A stretch of 15,138 nt of DNA from Bacilli bacterium (GCA_900772095.1 CAAGQJ010000028.1:1-15138); one strand, 5' to 3'. Shown: positions 5,684 to 13,415, counted from the stretch's first letter. The notes: generated from the letters alone by a model not told the origin. Program-made: numbers and translations.

Positions 5684-7416
5684 TCTTTTGTTTCCTCTTC
5701 TTCTGTTTCTTCTACTGGGGGTTTTTCTTCTTCGCTTTTTTCTGTTACTGTTATTGTAAGGGTTGCACCTTTTACAATAATTGTTCCTTCTTTTCTACTT
5801 TGTTCAATTATAATGCCTGTTTCTTGGTCCCATACTTTTTTGTAGTTTATTTTTAGGGTTATACCTTTTTTTTCTGCCCAAGTTTTTGTTTCTTCTAAAG
5901 ACCAACCTTCTTTTACTATATCTGGATATTTGTCTTCGATTTTTGGTACGTATAAGGTTATTTTATCTCCTTTTTTAAGGGTTGTGTTTGGGTCGACATT
6001 TTGTCCGATAATTAAATCTTCTTCGTACTTGACGTCTTCTTTTTTATCTTTATCTGATACTTCTTTTTCTTCGATAGTTACTTCAATTCCGTAAGTTTCA
6101 AGTTTTCCTTTTATTTCTTTGGAATTTTTTCCAGTATAGTCTTCAACAGTGTATGTTTGTTCGCCAGTTGATACAATTAGAGTGATTTCTGTGCCTTTTT
6201 TTACTGTTCTTCCTTTACTTGGTGAGGTTTCTATGACAAGTCCTTTTTCTACTACACTTGATGGTTTTTCTTCTACTTCTGTTTTTACTTTTAGTCCTTT
6301 CTTTTCTAATTCTTGTTCGGCAGCAGATTCTGTTAAGTTTGATACATCAGGTATTGTTATATCTGGGACTTTTGTTAGTTTTGGTAAAACTAGGAATATA
6401 AAGGCAAAAATTATTATTAATAAGCCAAATACTATAGATAATATAACTATTTTTTTGTTTTTCTTGTCTTCATCTTCTTCAGTTATTTGTTTAACGAAAC
6501 TATTATCTAGGTTTTCTATTTCTGTTACTATTTCTTTTTCTTCTAGATTTCCTTCTGAGTATTTTAGTTTTCTTTTTGGTTCATTAAGTCTTTCTTTATT
6601 TAGTGCAGTTAAAAGGTCGTTATGCATTTCGTTAGCGTTGTTATATCTATTTTTGGGGTTTTTCGCTGTTGCTGTTATTATAATGTTTTCGACGCTTTGA
6701 GGAATATCTGGTAAGACATCTTTAATACTAGGCATTGGTTCTTTTAAGTGTTTTAAGGCAATTTCTACTGCTGTATCTCCTTTAAATGGTAAAGACCCTG
6801 TAAGTAGTTCGTACATCATAATGCCAAGTGAATATACATCGCTTTTTAGAGTGGCGCCTTTGCCATTTGCTTGTTCTGGTGAAAAATAGTGTACTGAACC
6901 CATTGCTGAATTTGTTTGGGTTAACTGGGTAGCGTTTAGAGCCATAGCTATACCAAAATCTGTTATTTTAATTCCTCCATCATCTTCAATTAAGATGTTT
7001 TGGGGTTTAAGGTCTCGATGTATTATTAAACTATCATGTGCTACTCCCATGGCACTAGTTATTTGAAGCATAATATCTATTACTTCAGGTACTGTAAGTT
7101 TTCCGCGTTTTTTTAATAGTTGTTTTAGTGTCAAACCTTTTACATATTCCATAACAATAAAATAGTCTCCATTATCTTCTCCAACGTCATATATTTCTAC
7201 AATATTGGGATGGGATAATGATGATGCTGAAAGTGCTTCTCTTTGAAATCTTCTTACAAATTTTTCATCTCCGGATAAGTCTCCGCGTAATACTTTTATA
7301 GCGACGTTTCTATCTAAAATAGTGTCTTTTGCTAAATATACGTTAGCCATTCCTCCTTCTCCAATGCTTTTAATTACTTCGTATCTGTCATTTACTTTTT
7401 GTCCTTTAACGATCAT
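5680..7416 (-). CDS. prkC: PASTA-domain serine/threonine kinase PrkC
   Basis: Membrane kinase that couples peptidoglycan fragments to intracellular phosphorylation (growth, germination, envelope homeostasis). 578 residues. Kinase domain about 10-270: GEGGMANVY (19-27), VAIKVL with Lys41, Glu60, HRDLKPQN (133-140, catalytic Asp135), DFG (153-155), activation segment rich in Thr/Ser (163-175), SPEQ (179-182), SDVYSLG (192-198). Acidic juxtamembrane linker about 285-318; single membrane helix about 323-346; three extracellular PASTA units about 350-418, 419-491 and 492-558; then an 18-residue acidic tail (8 of 18 residues Glu in one short stretch after PP). The third PASTA is Trp-rich (W505, W513, W529). 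Its start overlaps prpC by 11 bases with AAGGAGTG upstream. The acidic tail is unusual but may just be a flexible end. Confidence 0.97.
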   Translation of the reverse strand: MIVKGQKVNDRYEVIKSIGEGGMANVYLAKDTILDRNVAIKVLRGDLSGDEKFVRRFQREALSASSLSHPNIVEIYDVGEDNGDYFIVMEYVKGLTLKQLLKKRGKLTVPEVIDIMLQITSAMGVAHDSLIIHRDLKPQNILIEDDGGIKITDFGIAMALNATQLTQTNSAMGSVHYFSPEQANGKGATLKSDVYSLGIMMYELLTGSLPFKGDTAVEIALKHLKEPMPSIKDVLPDIPQSVENIIITATAKNPKNRYNNANEMHNDLLTALNKERLNEPKRKLKYSEGNLEEKEIVTEIENLDNSFVKQITEEDEDKKNKKIVILSIVFGLLIIIFAFIFLVLPKLTKVPDITIPDVSNLTESAAEQELEKKGLKVKTEVEEKPSSVVEKGLVIETSPSKGRTVKKGTEITLIVSTGEQTYTVEDYTGKNSKEIKGKLETYGIEVTIEEKEVSDKDKKEDVKYEEDLIIGQNVDPNTTLKKGDKITLYVPKIEDKYPDIVKEGWSLEETKTWAEKKGITLKINYKKVWDQETGIIIEQSRKEGTIIVKGATLTITVTEKSEEEKPPVEETEEEETKE

Positions 7417-8155
7417 TTATATCACACTCCTTATTAACCATATAGGCAACTGAAATATTATCGTTACCCCCCCTGTTATTTGCTTTTTTTATTAATTTTA
7501 TTACTTTTTCTTCTGTGCTTAAATCACTATTTAATACTTTTTCTATATGTTCATCTGATAGCATTGTTGTAAGACCATCTGAGCATAGCATAATGGCATC
7601 AATATCCATGGAGCAATCAAATATATCTATTTCTACTGGGTCATTAATACCAAGAGCATTCATTAATATGTTTTTCTTGGGATGATTTTTGGCTTCTTCT
7701 GCGGTTAATTCTCCTGCTGAAACTAGTAAATTTACTAGTGTGTGGTCGTAAGTTACTTTGTGCAAAAGGTTGTCTTTTACTACATATCCTGAGGAGTCTC
7801 CTATGTTGCCGAATAAAATGTAGTCTTTGGTTACAATTGCTAGTACTAGGGTTGTTCCCATACCTTTGCTTTCTTCATGTTCATCTGTATATCTAAAAAT
7901 TAGGCTGTTGATTTCAGATGCAATTGTTTTTATCCAAATGGTTGCTTCTGTTTTATTCATTTTGAAGAAGCTGTCATTAAATCTTTTTCCTAAATAACTT
8001 ATAGCAATAGATGATGCGACTTCTCCGGCTTTATGACCTCCCATTCCATCTGCTACAGCCATTAAATAATTATTTTCAGCATTTTTAATGATGATGACAC
8101 TATCTTCGTTATGTTCTCTTACATTACCTGTATCTGTTAAATAAAATGTTCCCAT
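7406..8155 (-). CDS. prpC: PP2C-type protein phosphatase PrpC
   Basis: Metal-dependent Ser/Thr phosphatase that reverses PrkC phosphorylation. 249 residues, normal length. Motifs: TDTGNVREHNED (7-18, metal Asp18), ADGMGGHKAGEVAS (35-48, Asp36), GMGTT (98-102), GNIGDSSGY (116-124), CSDGLT (191-196, Asp193) and GGNDNIS (229-235, Asp232). The usual GDSRxY reads GDSSGY, so the conserved Arg of that loop is absent. The GGND codons contain seven consecutive G, a rare homopolymer in this AT-rich DNA. The start follows AAAGGAGG and lies 1 base after the rlmN stop. The stop lies 11 bases inside prkC, so phosphatase and kinase are translationally coupled. Confidence 0.96.
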   Translation of the reverse strand: MGTFYLTDTGNVREHNEDSVIIIKNAENNYLMAVADGMGGHKAGEVASSIAISYLGKRFNDSFFKMNKTEATIWIKTIASEINSLIFRYTDEHEESKGMGTTLVLAIVTKDYILFGNIGDSSGYVVKDNLLHKVTYDHTLVNLLVSAGELTAEEAKNHPKKNILMNALGINDPVEIDIFDCSMDIDAIMLCSDGLTTMLSDEHIEKVLNSDLSTEEKVIKLIKKANNRGGNDNISVAYMVNKECDINDR

Positions 8156-8156
8156 C

Positions 8157-9173
8157 TTATTCCTCCTTTTTACTCCTTAGTTGACCACATGCTGCTGAAA
8201 TTTTTGAACCAAATTCGCGTCTTATGGTTACGTTTATATTTTCTTTTTTTATTATATCATAAAATTTCATAATATTTTCTTTTTTACTTCTTTTATATAA
8301 AATATTACTATTTTCATTGTATGGAATTAAGTTAATATAAGCGTTTAAACCTTTTATTAGTTTACATAGTTCTTTAGCATTTTCTTCTTTATCGTTAATT
8401 TCGTCAAGTAATATGTATTCAAATGTTACTCTTCTACCTGTTTTTTCTATGTATTCTTTTACAGCGTTTATTAAGTCTTTTAATGGGTAAACTTTATTAA
8501 TTGGCATAAGTTTGCTTCTTAACTCGTCATTTGATGCGTGAAGTGATATGGCTAAATTTACTTGGTATGGTAACTCTTTAAATTCTTTTATTTTAGGTAC
8601 TATGCCACATGTTGATATAGTGATATGTCTTGACCCGATATTTAAAGCTTTATGATGGTTTGCTATTTTTATAAATTTAACAATATTATCATAGTTATCA
8701 AAGGGTTCACCAATTCCCATAATTACTATATGCGATATTCTTTTTTTTATATGTTTTTCTATTTCCATTATCTGAAGAAGCATTTCACTTGCTAGAAGAT
8801 TTCTTTTCTTTTTTAATCTGCCACTTTCACAAAAGGAACAAGCCATATTACATCCGACTTCACTTGATATACATAGACTAAGTCCGTAGTTATGTCTCAT
8901 TAAAACACTTTCTATGTAGTTTCCATCGGTTAGTTTAAATAAGTATTTGTTTACATCGGTATCTTCTTCTTCTTTTTCTATTATGGGTCTATCCATGTTA
9001 AAACTATTTTCTAGTTTGTTAATTAATTCTTTGCTTAAATTTGTCATTAGTTTGAAACTTTCTACTCTTTTGTCATATAGCCACTCAAATATTTGACTAG
9101 TGCGATATTTTTTTTCGCCATTTTCTATAAGAAAGTTTTCTAATTCTTCAATTGTTAAATCATATATACTCAT
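8157..9173 (-). CDS. rlmN: Dual-specificity 23S rRNA/tRNA adenine-C2 methyltransferase RlmN
   Basis: Radical SAM enzyme that methylates C2 of A2503 in 23S rRNA and A37 in some tRNAs. 338 residues from the ATG at 9171-9173. Iron-sulfur motif CNMACSFC (Cys108, 112, 115), GIGEP (153-157), ISTCG, NLAISLH, EYILLDEIND, NLIPYN, and C-terminal RREFGSKISAACGQL with the methyl-carrying Cys at 329. The loop after the cluster reads ESGRLKKKRNL rather than the common ATGxxGxxRNL, a variant found in one RlmN/Cfr-family branch. An in-frame TTG at 9198-9200 would add 9 residues, but it overlaps the -10 box; the ATG has GGAGAG at 8 bases, so I start there. First gene of the prpC-prkC-rsgA-rpe operon. Confidence 0.94.
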   Translation of the reverse strand: MSIYDLTIEELENFLIENGEKKYRTSQIFEWLYDKRVESFKLMTNLSKELINKLENSFNMDRPIIEKEEEDTDVNKYLFKLTDGNYIESVLMRHNYGLSLCISSEVGCNMACSFCESGRLKKKRNLLASEMLLQIMEIEKHIKKRISHIVIMGIGEPFDNYDNIVKFIKIANHHKALNIGSRHITISTCGIVPKIKEFKELPYQVNLAISLHASNDELRSKLMPINKVYPLKDLINAVKEYIEKTGRRVTFEYILLDEINDKEENAKELCKLIKGLNAYINLIPYNENSNILYKRSKKENIMKFYDIIKKENINVTIRREFGSKISAACGQLRSKKEE

Positions 9174-9191
9174 ATTTTTCTCTCCAGTTAA

Positions 9192-9220
9192 ATTATACAA
9201 AAAAAAAGAGCTTTTTTCAA
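9192..9220 (-). promoter_or_regulatory. Sigma-A promoter of the rlmN-prpC-prkC-rsgA-rpe operon
   Basis: Reverse strand: TTGAAA (9215-9220), 17-base spacer, TATAAT (9192-9197). The spacer contains nine consecutive T. Expected leader about 12-15 bases before the rlmN ATG at 9173, including GGAGAG. The -35 and spacer coincide with the loop and U-tract of the upstream terminator. Confidence 0.82.
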
Positions 9221-9226
9221 CTCTTT
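9199..9226 (-). terminator. Terminator of the polysaccharide deacetylase gene
   Basis: Reverse strand: AAAGAG (9221-9226), a 10-base loop or extended pairing with one bulge, CTCTTT (9205-9210), then T through 9199. Located 25 bases past the deacetylase stop. It overlaps the rlmN promoter. Confidence 0.75.
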
Positions 9227-9250
9227 ACATTAGGTTTACACTTTTATTTG

Positions 9251-10639
9251 TTAATTTGCCACTTTATGGTGAATTTCTTTGGTGTCTTTTGTTATTTTTG
9301 AAAATGTATATCCGTTTTTAGTTGCGTATTCTATTATACATGGTAGTGCTTCGTATGTTCCTTCGTGACCTGCAAAGTCATGCATTAAAACGATGTTTGT
9401 ACCTTTATTTAATCCTTTTATAACATTTTTGCAAATTTTGTTACTGTCTTGTGTTGAAGTATCATTTGAACCAACATTCCAATCAAAATATCGGTATCCT
9501 AATTCTTGAACTTTTTTGGTTAGTCTTGTCATTATATCTTTGCTATAGTTTTTGCTTACTGTATTGGAACTACCTCCGGGAAATCTTATTATATTAGTTT
9601 TAGTTCCTGTTATCATTTCGACTTTATTATTTATTTTTTCTACTTCTTTTAAAAAGGCTTCATCACTTTCATATACTTTTTTGTAGCTATGGGAATAGGT
9701 ATGAGTACCAATGGTGTGACCTTCATCGAAGATGCGTTTAATTAAGTAATTAATTGAGTTATCGTGTCCTATGACAAAGAATGTTGCTTTTATGTTATAT
9801 TTTTTTAATAAGTCTAGTATTTTAGGAGTTATATCAATACTAGGTCCATCATCAAATGTTAAATATATTACTTTATAATCTTTTTTAGGTCTTTCAATTA
9901 CTTTTACTTGTTTTTCTTTAGTTGTTACATTAAAAGAAGCATCTGTTACTGTGTAAGTTAAAGTGTATGTTCCTGTTTTAGAAGTATCAACGTTTCCTGT
10001 TACTTTTACTTTTTTTGAAATATCTTTATCGCAATTGTCTGTTACTTTGTATGTGTCGTAGTATTTTTCATTTAAATATACTGTAGCATCTTCTATTTCT
10101 AGTTTTGGACTTTCTATATCTTTATTAATAATACTTCTAGTTATATATCCTTTGTTATTTGAACTATCGTATACTGTGTATTTTATATAATCTTTTAGAG
10201 TTTCTATTTTTACGTCTTTTTCAGATAAAGTATCGTAATTATCGTTTACTGTAAAACCTTCTTCTTTGTAAGTGCTACTGGGGCATAAATATACTACTTT
10301 TGAACCTTTTAATGTAATTACTGGGGCTGTGTCATCAATAACTTTTACTTTTCTTATTTTTTTGGTATTGTTATTTTTTAAAGAATATTCTATTTCATAT
10401 GTACCTATATGTTTAGTATCGACATTATTTGTTACAACTACGTCGTATTTTTTATTTTTTCTATTACTTTTTATTGTAAAGCCTTCTTCTTTGTAAGTGC
10501 TAAATACAGATATAACTACTTCTTCTTTGCCCTGTAAAATTATTTCTGTTTGTTCTTTTATGTTATATAGATAAATTAGAAGAATAAGTAATAAACAAGT
10601 AATAGGAATGATTATCAAAACTTTATATATTTTTTTCAT
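9251..10639 (-). CDS. Membrane-anchored CE4 polysaccharide (peptidoglycan) deacetylase with Ig-like repeats
   Basis: 462 residues. N-terminal membrane anchor about 7-25, then an extracellular stalk of three Ig-like modules (about 30-101, 105-172, 178-247), of which the first two share STYKEEGFT. The NodB domain spans about 255-450: TFDDGPS (261-267, catalytic Asp263 and metal Asp264), ATFFVIG (285-291), HTIGTHTYSH (308-317, metal ligands His313 and His317), RFPGGS (352-357), DWNVGSND (386-393) and VLMHD (417-421, His420). These are the five CE4 motifs, all complete. Such proteins remove acetyl groups from GlcNAc or MurNAc in peptidoglycan, often giving lysozyme resistance; another cell-surface glycan is possible. 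Ribosome binding site GAGGT, 6 bases from the ATG. It follows the YjbA-like gene by 38 bases and is probably cotranscribed with it. Confidence 0.9.
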   Translation of the reverse strand: MKKIYKVLIIIPITCLLLILLIYLYNIKEQTEIILQGKEEVVISVFSTYKEEGFTIKSNRKNKKYDVVVTNNVDTKHIGTYEIEYSLKNNNTKKIRKVKVIDDTAPVITLKGSKVVYLCPSSTYKEEGFTVNDNYDTLSEKDVKIETLKDYIKYTVYDSSNNKGYITRSIINKDIESPKLEIEDATVYLNEKYYDTYKVTDNCDKDISKKVKVTGNVDTSKTGTYTLTYTVTDASFNVTTKEKQVKVIERPKKDYKVIYLTFDDGPSIDITPKILDLLKKYNIKATFFVIGHDNSINYLIKRIFDEGHTIGTHTYSHSYKKVYESDEAFLKEVEKINNKVEMITGTKTNIIRFPGGSSNTVSKNYSKDIMTRLTKKVQELGYRYFDWNVGSNDTSTQDSNKICKNVIKGLNKGTNIVLMHDFAGHEGTYEALPCIIEYATKNGYTFSKITKDTKEIHHKVAN

Positions 10640-10677
10640 ATTACTACCTCATTATAATGATAACATATTTTTTATAA

Positions 10678-11313
10678 CTAGTCTTTATTTTGGTAGGAAA
10701 GTTTGATAATTTTATATAAATATTTGTGTTTATCATTGATGATTTTTAATGTTTTTACTAGTTCATTGTAGGTTTTATTTTTATCGTTACATACTTTGTT
10801 AAAGTATTCATAGTAATAGTAGTTTAATTTTTCTATTTGGTTTTCTTTATAAAGATAATCGAATTCTTGTTTAATTTTAGTTTGTAATTCTAAGTCTTTT
10901 GTAGATATATTGATATTTCTATCTAGTTTATTTAGTTTTTGGTAATTAATTTCAGTTTCATTTATATGTGAAGTGATATTTAGTATTTCTTCTTCTTCAT
11001 CTAAGAGCATTCTTGATACTTTATCTATTTTGTTATCTGTAAAGTTTACACCAATTGCTATATTTCCATCTGAAAATATGCAGGCGTTAAAGTTTTCTTT
11101 GGTTTCTTCAAATAGTAAGCATTTATTTTTTATATTTTCTAAGAATAAATTATCAATTTTTATACTATTATATACTATATCTTTAATAAAGGAAGTTGAT
11201 ACTTTAAAAAGTGGTATTTTCTTTATGTATTTAATATTATCTTCGTCATACCAATTAAAAAATTCTATTAAGTTTTCATTAAAATTTAATAAAACATCGT
11301 AAATATATATCAT
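10678..11313 (-). CDS. YjbA/DUF3603 (UPF0736) family protein of unknown function
   Basis: 211 residues, no signal peptide or membrane segment. The N-terminus MIYIYDVLLNF...FFNWYDEDNIKYI followed by KIPLFKVS (33-40) and the later FSDGNIAIGVNF...KVSRMLLDEEEEI (80-110) parallel B. subtilis YjbA: MMYVHDLWVNW, FHEWRKEDGIELL, QVPLLKV, then TDGYGILAVDT...KSRLIPRQEQ. It is shorter than YjbA (about 250 residues), mainly in the C-terminal part, which is helical, Lys/Asn/Tyr-rich and includes a YYYYEYF run (165-171). The biochemical role of the family is unknown to me. AGGTGAT precedes the ATG. It is divergent from uppP across 86 bases and upstream of the deacetylase. Confidence 0.7.
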   Translation of the reverse strand: MIYIYDVLLNFNENLIEFFNWYDEDNIKYIKKIPLFKVSTSFIKDIVYNSIKIDNLFLENIKNKCLLFEETKENFNACIFSDGNIAIGVNFTDNKIDKVSRMLLDEEEEILNITSHINETEINYQKLNKLDRNINISTKDLELQTKIKQEFDYLYKENQIEKLNYYYYEYFNKVCNDKNKTYNELVKTLKIINDKHKYLYKIIKLSYQNKD

Positions 11314-11399
11314 AATTTATCACCTAAAAATAGTATGTACGGAAAAGATAGTATTTATTTATTTTTTAAAATATATTATAATTATAAAGAGGTGTTTTT

Positions 11400-12194
11400 A
11401 TGTTAATAAAGTATATAATATTAGGTATTATTCAGGGACTTACAGAGACACTGCCTGTTTCTTCTAGTGGGCATTTGCTTATTTTTAGAACTTTGCTTAA
11501 TTTAAATGTAGACTTTGATACAATTGCTATTTTAACTAATTTTGGTAGTTTAGTTGCTATTGTAGTGTTATTTTGGAAGGATATTGTAGAGTTAATTAGT
11601 GGGTTCTTTAAATATTTAGGTGGCAAGAAAAAAGAATATAAAGATAAATATAATTATTGTTTATTAATTGTTTTAGGATGTATTCCAGCTGGTATTATGG
11701 GACTTGTATTTAGTTATTTTGATGTGTTGGATAAAATTAGTAATAATGTAAAAATAGTAGGAGTATCACTTCTTGTTACTTCAGTTATGCTTTTTATGGT
11801 TAGAAACTTTAAGGGTAAAAAACTTGATAATGATATTACTGCAAAGGATGCATTGATAATTGGTTCTTTTCAAATTTTAGGACTTTTACCTGGTATTTCT
11901 AGAAGTGGTTCTACAATAGTTGGAGGTATGAATAGAAAATTAAAAAGAGATACAGCATTTAAATATAGTTTTATGCTTTATATACCTCTTAGTATATGTG
12001 CGCTGATATTGGAAGTTAAAGATTTGATATTAGATAAGGCATTAATTTTACATTATTCTATTGCTATTTTTGTATCATTTATAGTTACTTTACTTGTTAC
12101 AAAGTGGTTTAGAAAAGTTGTTAATGAGGGAAAACTTATTTATTTTTCTATATATTGTTTAATTGTTGGACTACTTGTTGTATTGTTTTTGTAG
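11400..12194 (+). CDS. uppP: Undecaprenyl-diphosphatase UppP (BacA)
   Basis: Integral membrane enzyme that dephosphorylates undecaprenyl diphosphate so the C55 carrier can be reused for peptidoglycan and other wall polymers; overproduction gives bacitracin resistance in other bacteria. 264 residues with about eight hydrophobic segments. The (E/Q)xxxE motif is Q12-G-L-T-E16, followed by LPVSSSGHLL with His25; the second signature PGISRSGST is at 164-172 with Arg168. The Gln in place of the first Glu is an accepted family variant. The loop at 74-84 is Lys-rich (GGKKKEYKDKY), expected on the cytoplasmic side. AAAGAGGTG lies 5 bases before the ATG. The gene is monocistronic, ends in two hairpins and is transcribed away from the deacetylase genes. 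A TATAAT at 11377-11382 is close to the ribosome binding site and lacks a good -35. Confidence 0.96.
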   Translation: MLIKYIILGIIQGLTETLPVSSSGHLLIFRTLLNLNVDFDTIAILTNFGSLVAIVVLFWKDIVELISGFFKYLGGKKKEYKDKYNYCLLIVLGCIPAGIMGLVFSYFDVLDKISNNVKIVGVSLLVTSVMLFMVRNFKGKKLDNDITAKDALIIGSFQILGLLPGISRSGSTIVGGMNRKLKRDTAFKYSFMLYIPLSICALILEVKDLILDKALILHYSIAIFVSFIVTLLVTKWFRKVVNEGKLIYFSIYCLIVGLLVVLFL

Positions 12195-12197
12195 TTT

Positions 12198-12224
12198 AAT
12201 CTGTCAAAATGGCAGATTTTTTTT
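12198..12224 (+). terminator. Primary terminator of uppP
   Basis: AATCTGTC (12198-12205), 5-base loop, GGCAGATT (12211-12218, one G-T pair), then T to 12224. Begins just after the uppP stop; classic intrinsic terminator. Confidence 0.9.
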
Positions 12225-12231
12225 ATCTCTT

Positions 12232-12257
12232 TTTTCAATAGTTCATTGAAAATTTTT
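12232..12257 (+). terminator. Second hairpin with U-tract after uppP
   Basis: TTTTCAAT (12232-12239), 5-base loop, ATTGAAAA (12245-12252), TTTTT to 12257. Its right arm CATTGAAAA can alternatively pair with TTTTCAATG at 12274-12282. Probably a back-up terminator. Confidence 0.55.
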
Positions 12258-12310
12258 GCCACTTTTACCGTTTTTTTCAATGAGATTATATTATATGATA
12301 ATTATTTAAT

Positions 12311-12336
12311 AAAAAAATAAGTAGTTTTTCTACTTA
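12311..12336 (-). terminator. Terminator of the MDR dehydrogenase gene
   Basis: TAAGTAG (12318-12324), 5-base loop, CTACTTA (12330-12336); on the reverse strand it is followed by seven T (12311-12317). Begins 8 bases past the stop of the dehydrogenase. Confidence 0.88.
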
Positions 12337-12344
12337 CTTTCATA

Positions 12345-13367
12345 TTATTTATTTGGGTCTATTATTATTTTGATACTATCTGTATTACCACTTGTTAGTT
12401 CTTCATAGGCTTTTTGGGTTTCTTCTAGTGGTAATATTTTTGATAAGAATTTAGATACATCTATTTGTTTTTTAGATATTAGATGTGCACATGTTTCAAA
12501 TTCTTTTTTAGTATATGCGATAGCACCTTTTACAGTAAGTTCATGCATTACTGGAATAATTGAAGGAATAGTTATTGGATTATATGAAACACCTACTAAA
12601 ACGACAGTTCCTCCATTTCTTGCAGATGTTAATGCACTTGTTACTGCACTGGAATTTCCACAGCATTCAATTACTACATCAAATCCGTTTGGAACATCTT
12701 TTCTCATTTCTTCGTACATTTTATCTGATACTTTATAGTATTTATCTGCTACTTGTAAATCTACTGCTTTTTTGCCACGGTTTTCGTTGGTTTCAGATAG
12801 GGCGACAAAACTTGCACCTTCTTTTTTGGCAAACATTGCTGCGCCAAGTCCTATTATTCCTCCTCCTACTATTAGAACGCTTTCTCCTACTTTGATATTA
12901 GCAAGATTAGTTGCATGAAATGATACTGCTGTTGGTTCAACCATACTTACTTCTTCGTCAGTCATTTCTTCTGGAACTTTTATTACCATATCACTTCTTA
13001 CATTTATTATTTCTGTAAGACCTCCTGGATTATCAAGAGAAAGTCCAACAGCATGGTTCCATGTTTCAGGACAATACTGAACATTTCCTGTTTCACATGC
13101 ATAGCAATGGTTACATGGACTAATTGGAAGTGCTGTTACACGGTCTCCTTCTTTTAGGTCTTCTCTACCACCATTATATATAACTGTTCCACAAAATTCA
13201 TGTCCTAAAACTAGTCCTTTTGGACTACCCATATCCCAGTTATGAATATCTGAACCACATATACCAGTTTTAGTAACTTTTATCATTACTTTTCCTTCTT
13301 CTTTTTCTGGCTTTTCTAGATTATCTAATTCTAATTTTTTTACATCTGTTAATTTTATGCTTCTCAT
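12345..13367 (-). CDS. Zinc-dependent medium-chain alcohol/polyol/threonine dehydrogenase
   Basis: 340 residues of the MDR superfamily. Catalytic zinc ligands Cys37 (GICGSD), His56 and Glu57 (LGHEFCG), with Glu144 (VEPTAVSFH). Structural zinc Cys85, 88, 91 and 99 (CNHCYACETGNVQYC). Rossmann motif GGGIIGLG (168-175). The residues after the second strand read LSETNENR, with no clear Asp, so NAD versus NADP preference cannot be read. The layout fits sorbitol/xylitol, 2,3-butanediol or threonine dehydrogenases; the substrate is not determinable from sequence alone. Strong AGGAGG site, a consensus extended -10 promoter and its own terminator make this a single-gene unit. Metabolically it stands apart from the envelope genes around it. 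Confidence 0.93.
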   Translation of the reverse strand: MRSIKLTDVKKLELDNLEKPEKEEGKVMIKVTKTGICGSDIHNWDMGSPKGLVLGHEFCGTVIYNGGREDLKEGDRVTALPISPCNHCYACETGNVQYCPETWNHAVGLSLDNPGGLTEIINVRSDMVIKVPEEMTDEEVSMVEPTAVSFHATNLANIKVGESVLIVGGGIIGLGAAMFAKKEGASFVALSETNENRGKKAVDLQVADKYYKVSDKMYEEMRKDVPNGFDVVIECCGNSSAVTSALTSARNGGTVVLVGVSYNPITIPSIIPVMHELTVKGAIAYTKKEFETCAHLISKKQIDVSKFLSKILPLEETQKAYEELTSGNTDSIKIIIDPNK

Positions 13368-13386
13368 AAATTCCTCCTATAATTAG

Positions 13387-13415
13387 ATTATAACACTTAT
13401 GGAATGTATTCACAA
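13387..13415 (-). promoter_or_regulatory. Sigma-A promoter of the dehydrogenase, with possible Rex half-site
   Basis: Reverse strand: TTGTGA (13410-13415), 17-base spacer, TATAAT (13387-13392) preceded by TG one base upstream. The -35 begins TTGTGAA, identical to one arm of the Rex operator TTGTGAA-n4-TTCACAA; the second arm position reads TTCCATA, a 4 of 7 match. The ATG lies about 20 bases from the -10 with AGGAGG between. Confidence 0.82.

Noticed and set aside
6149..6700. Long plus-strand open frame within prkC
   Set aside because: Antisense to complete PASTA and membrane segments of PrkC; low-complexity Ser/Phe product typical of a reverse-frame shadow.
9174..9200. Longer RlmN beginning at an in-frame TTG
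   Set aside because: The TTG is adjacent to the TATAAT -10 box and upstream of the expected transcript start, with no ribosome binding site; the ATG at 9173 has GGAGAG at good spacing.
10651..10656. TATAAT on the reverse strand as a separate promoter for the deacetylase
   Set aside because: It abuts the GAGGT ribosome binding site, leaving no leader, and has no -35; cotranscription with the YjbA-like gene is simpler.
11454..11468. Loss of the first catalytic Glu in UppP (Gln12)
   Set aside because: The family motif is (E/Q)xxxE, so Gln at this position is a known functional variant.
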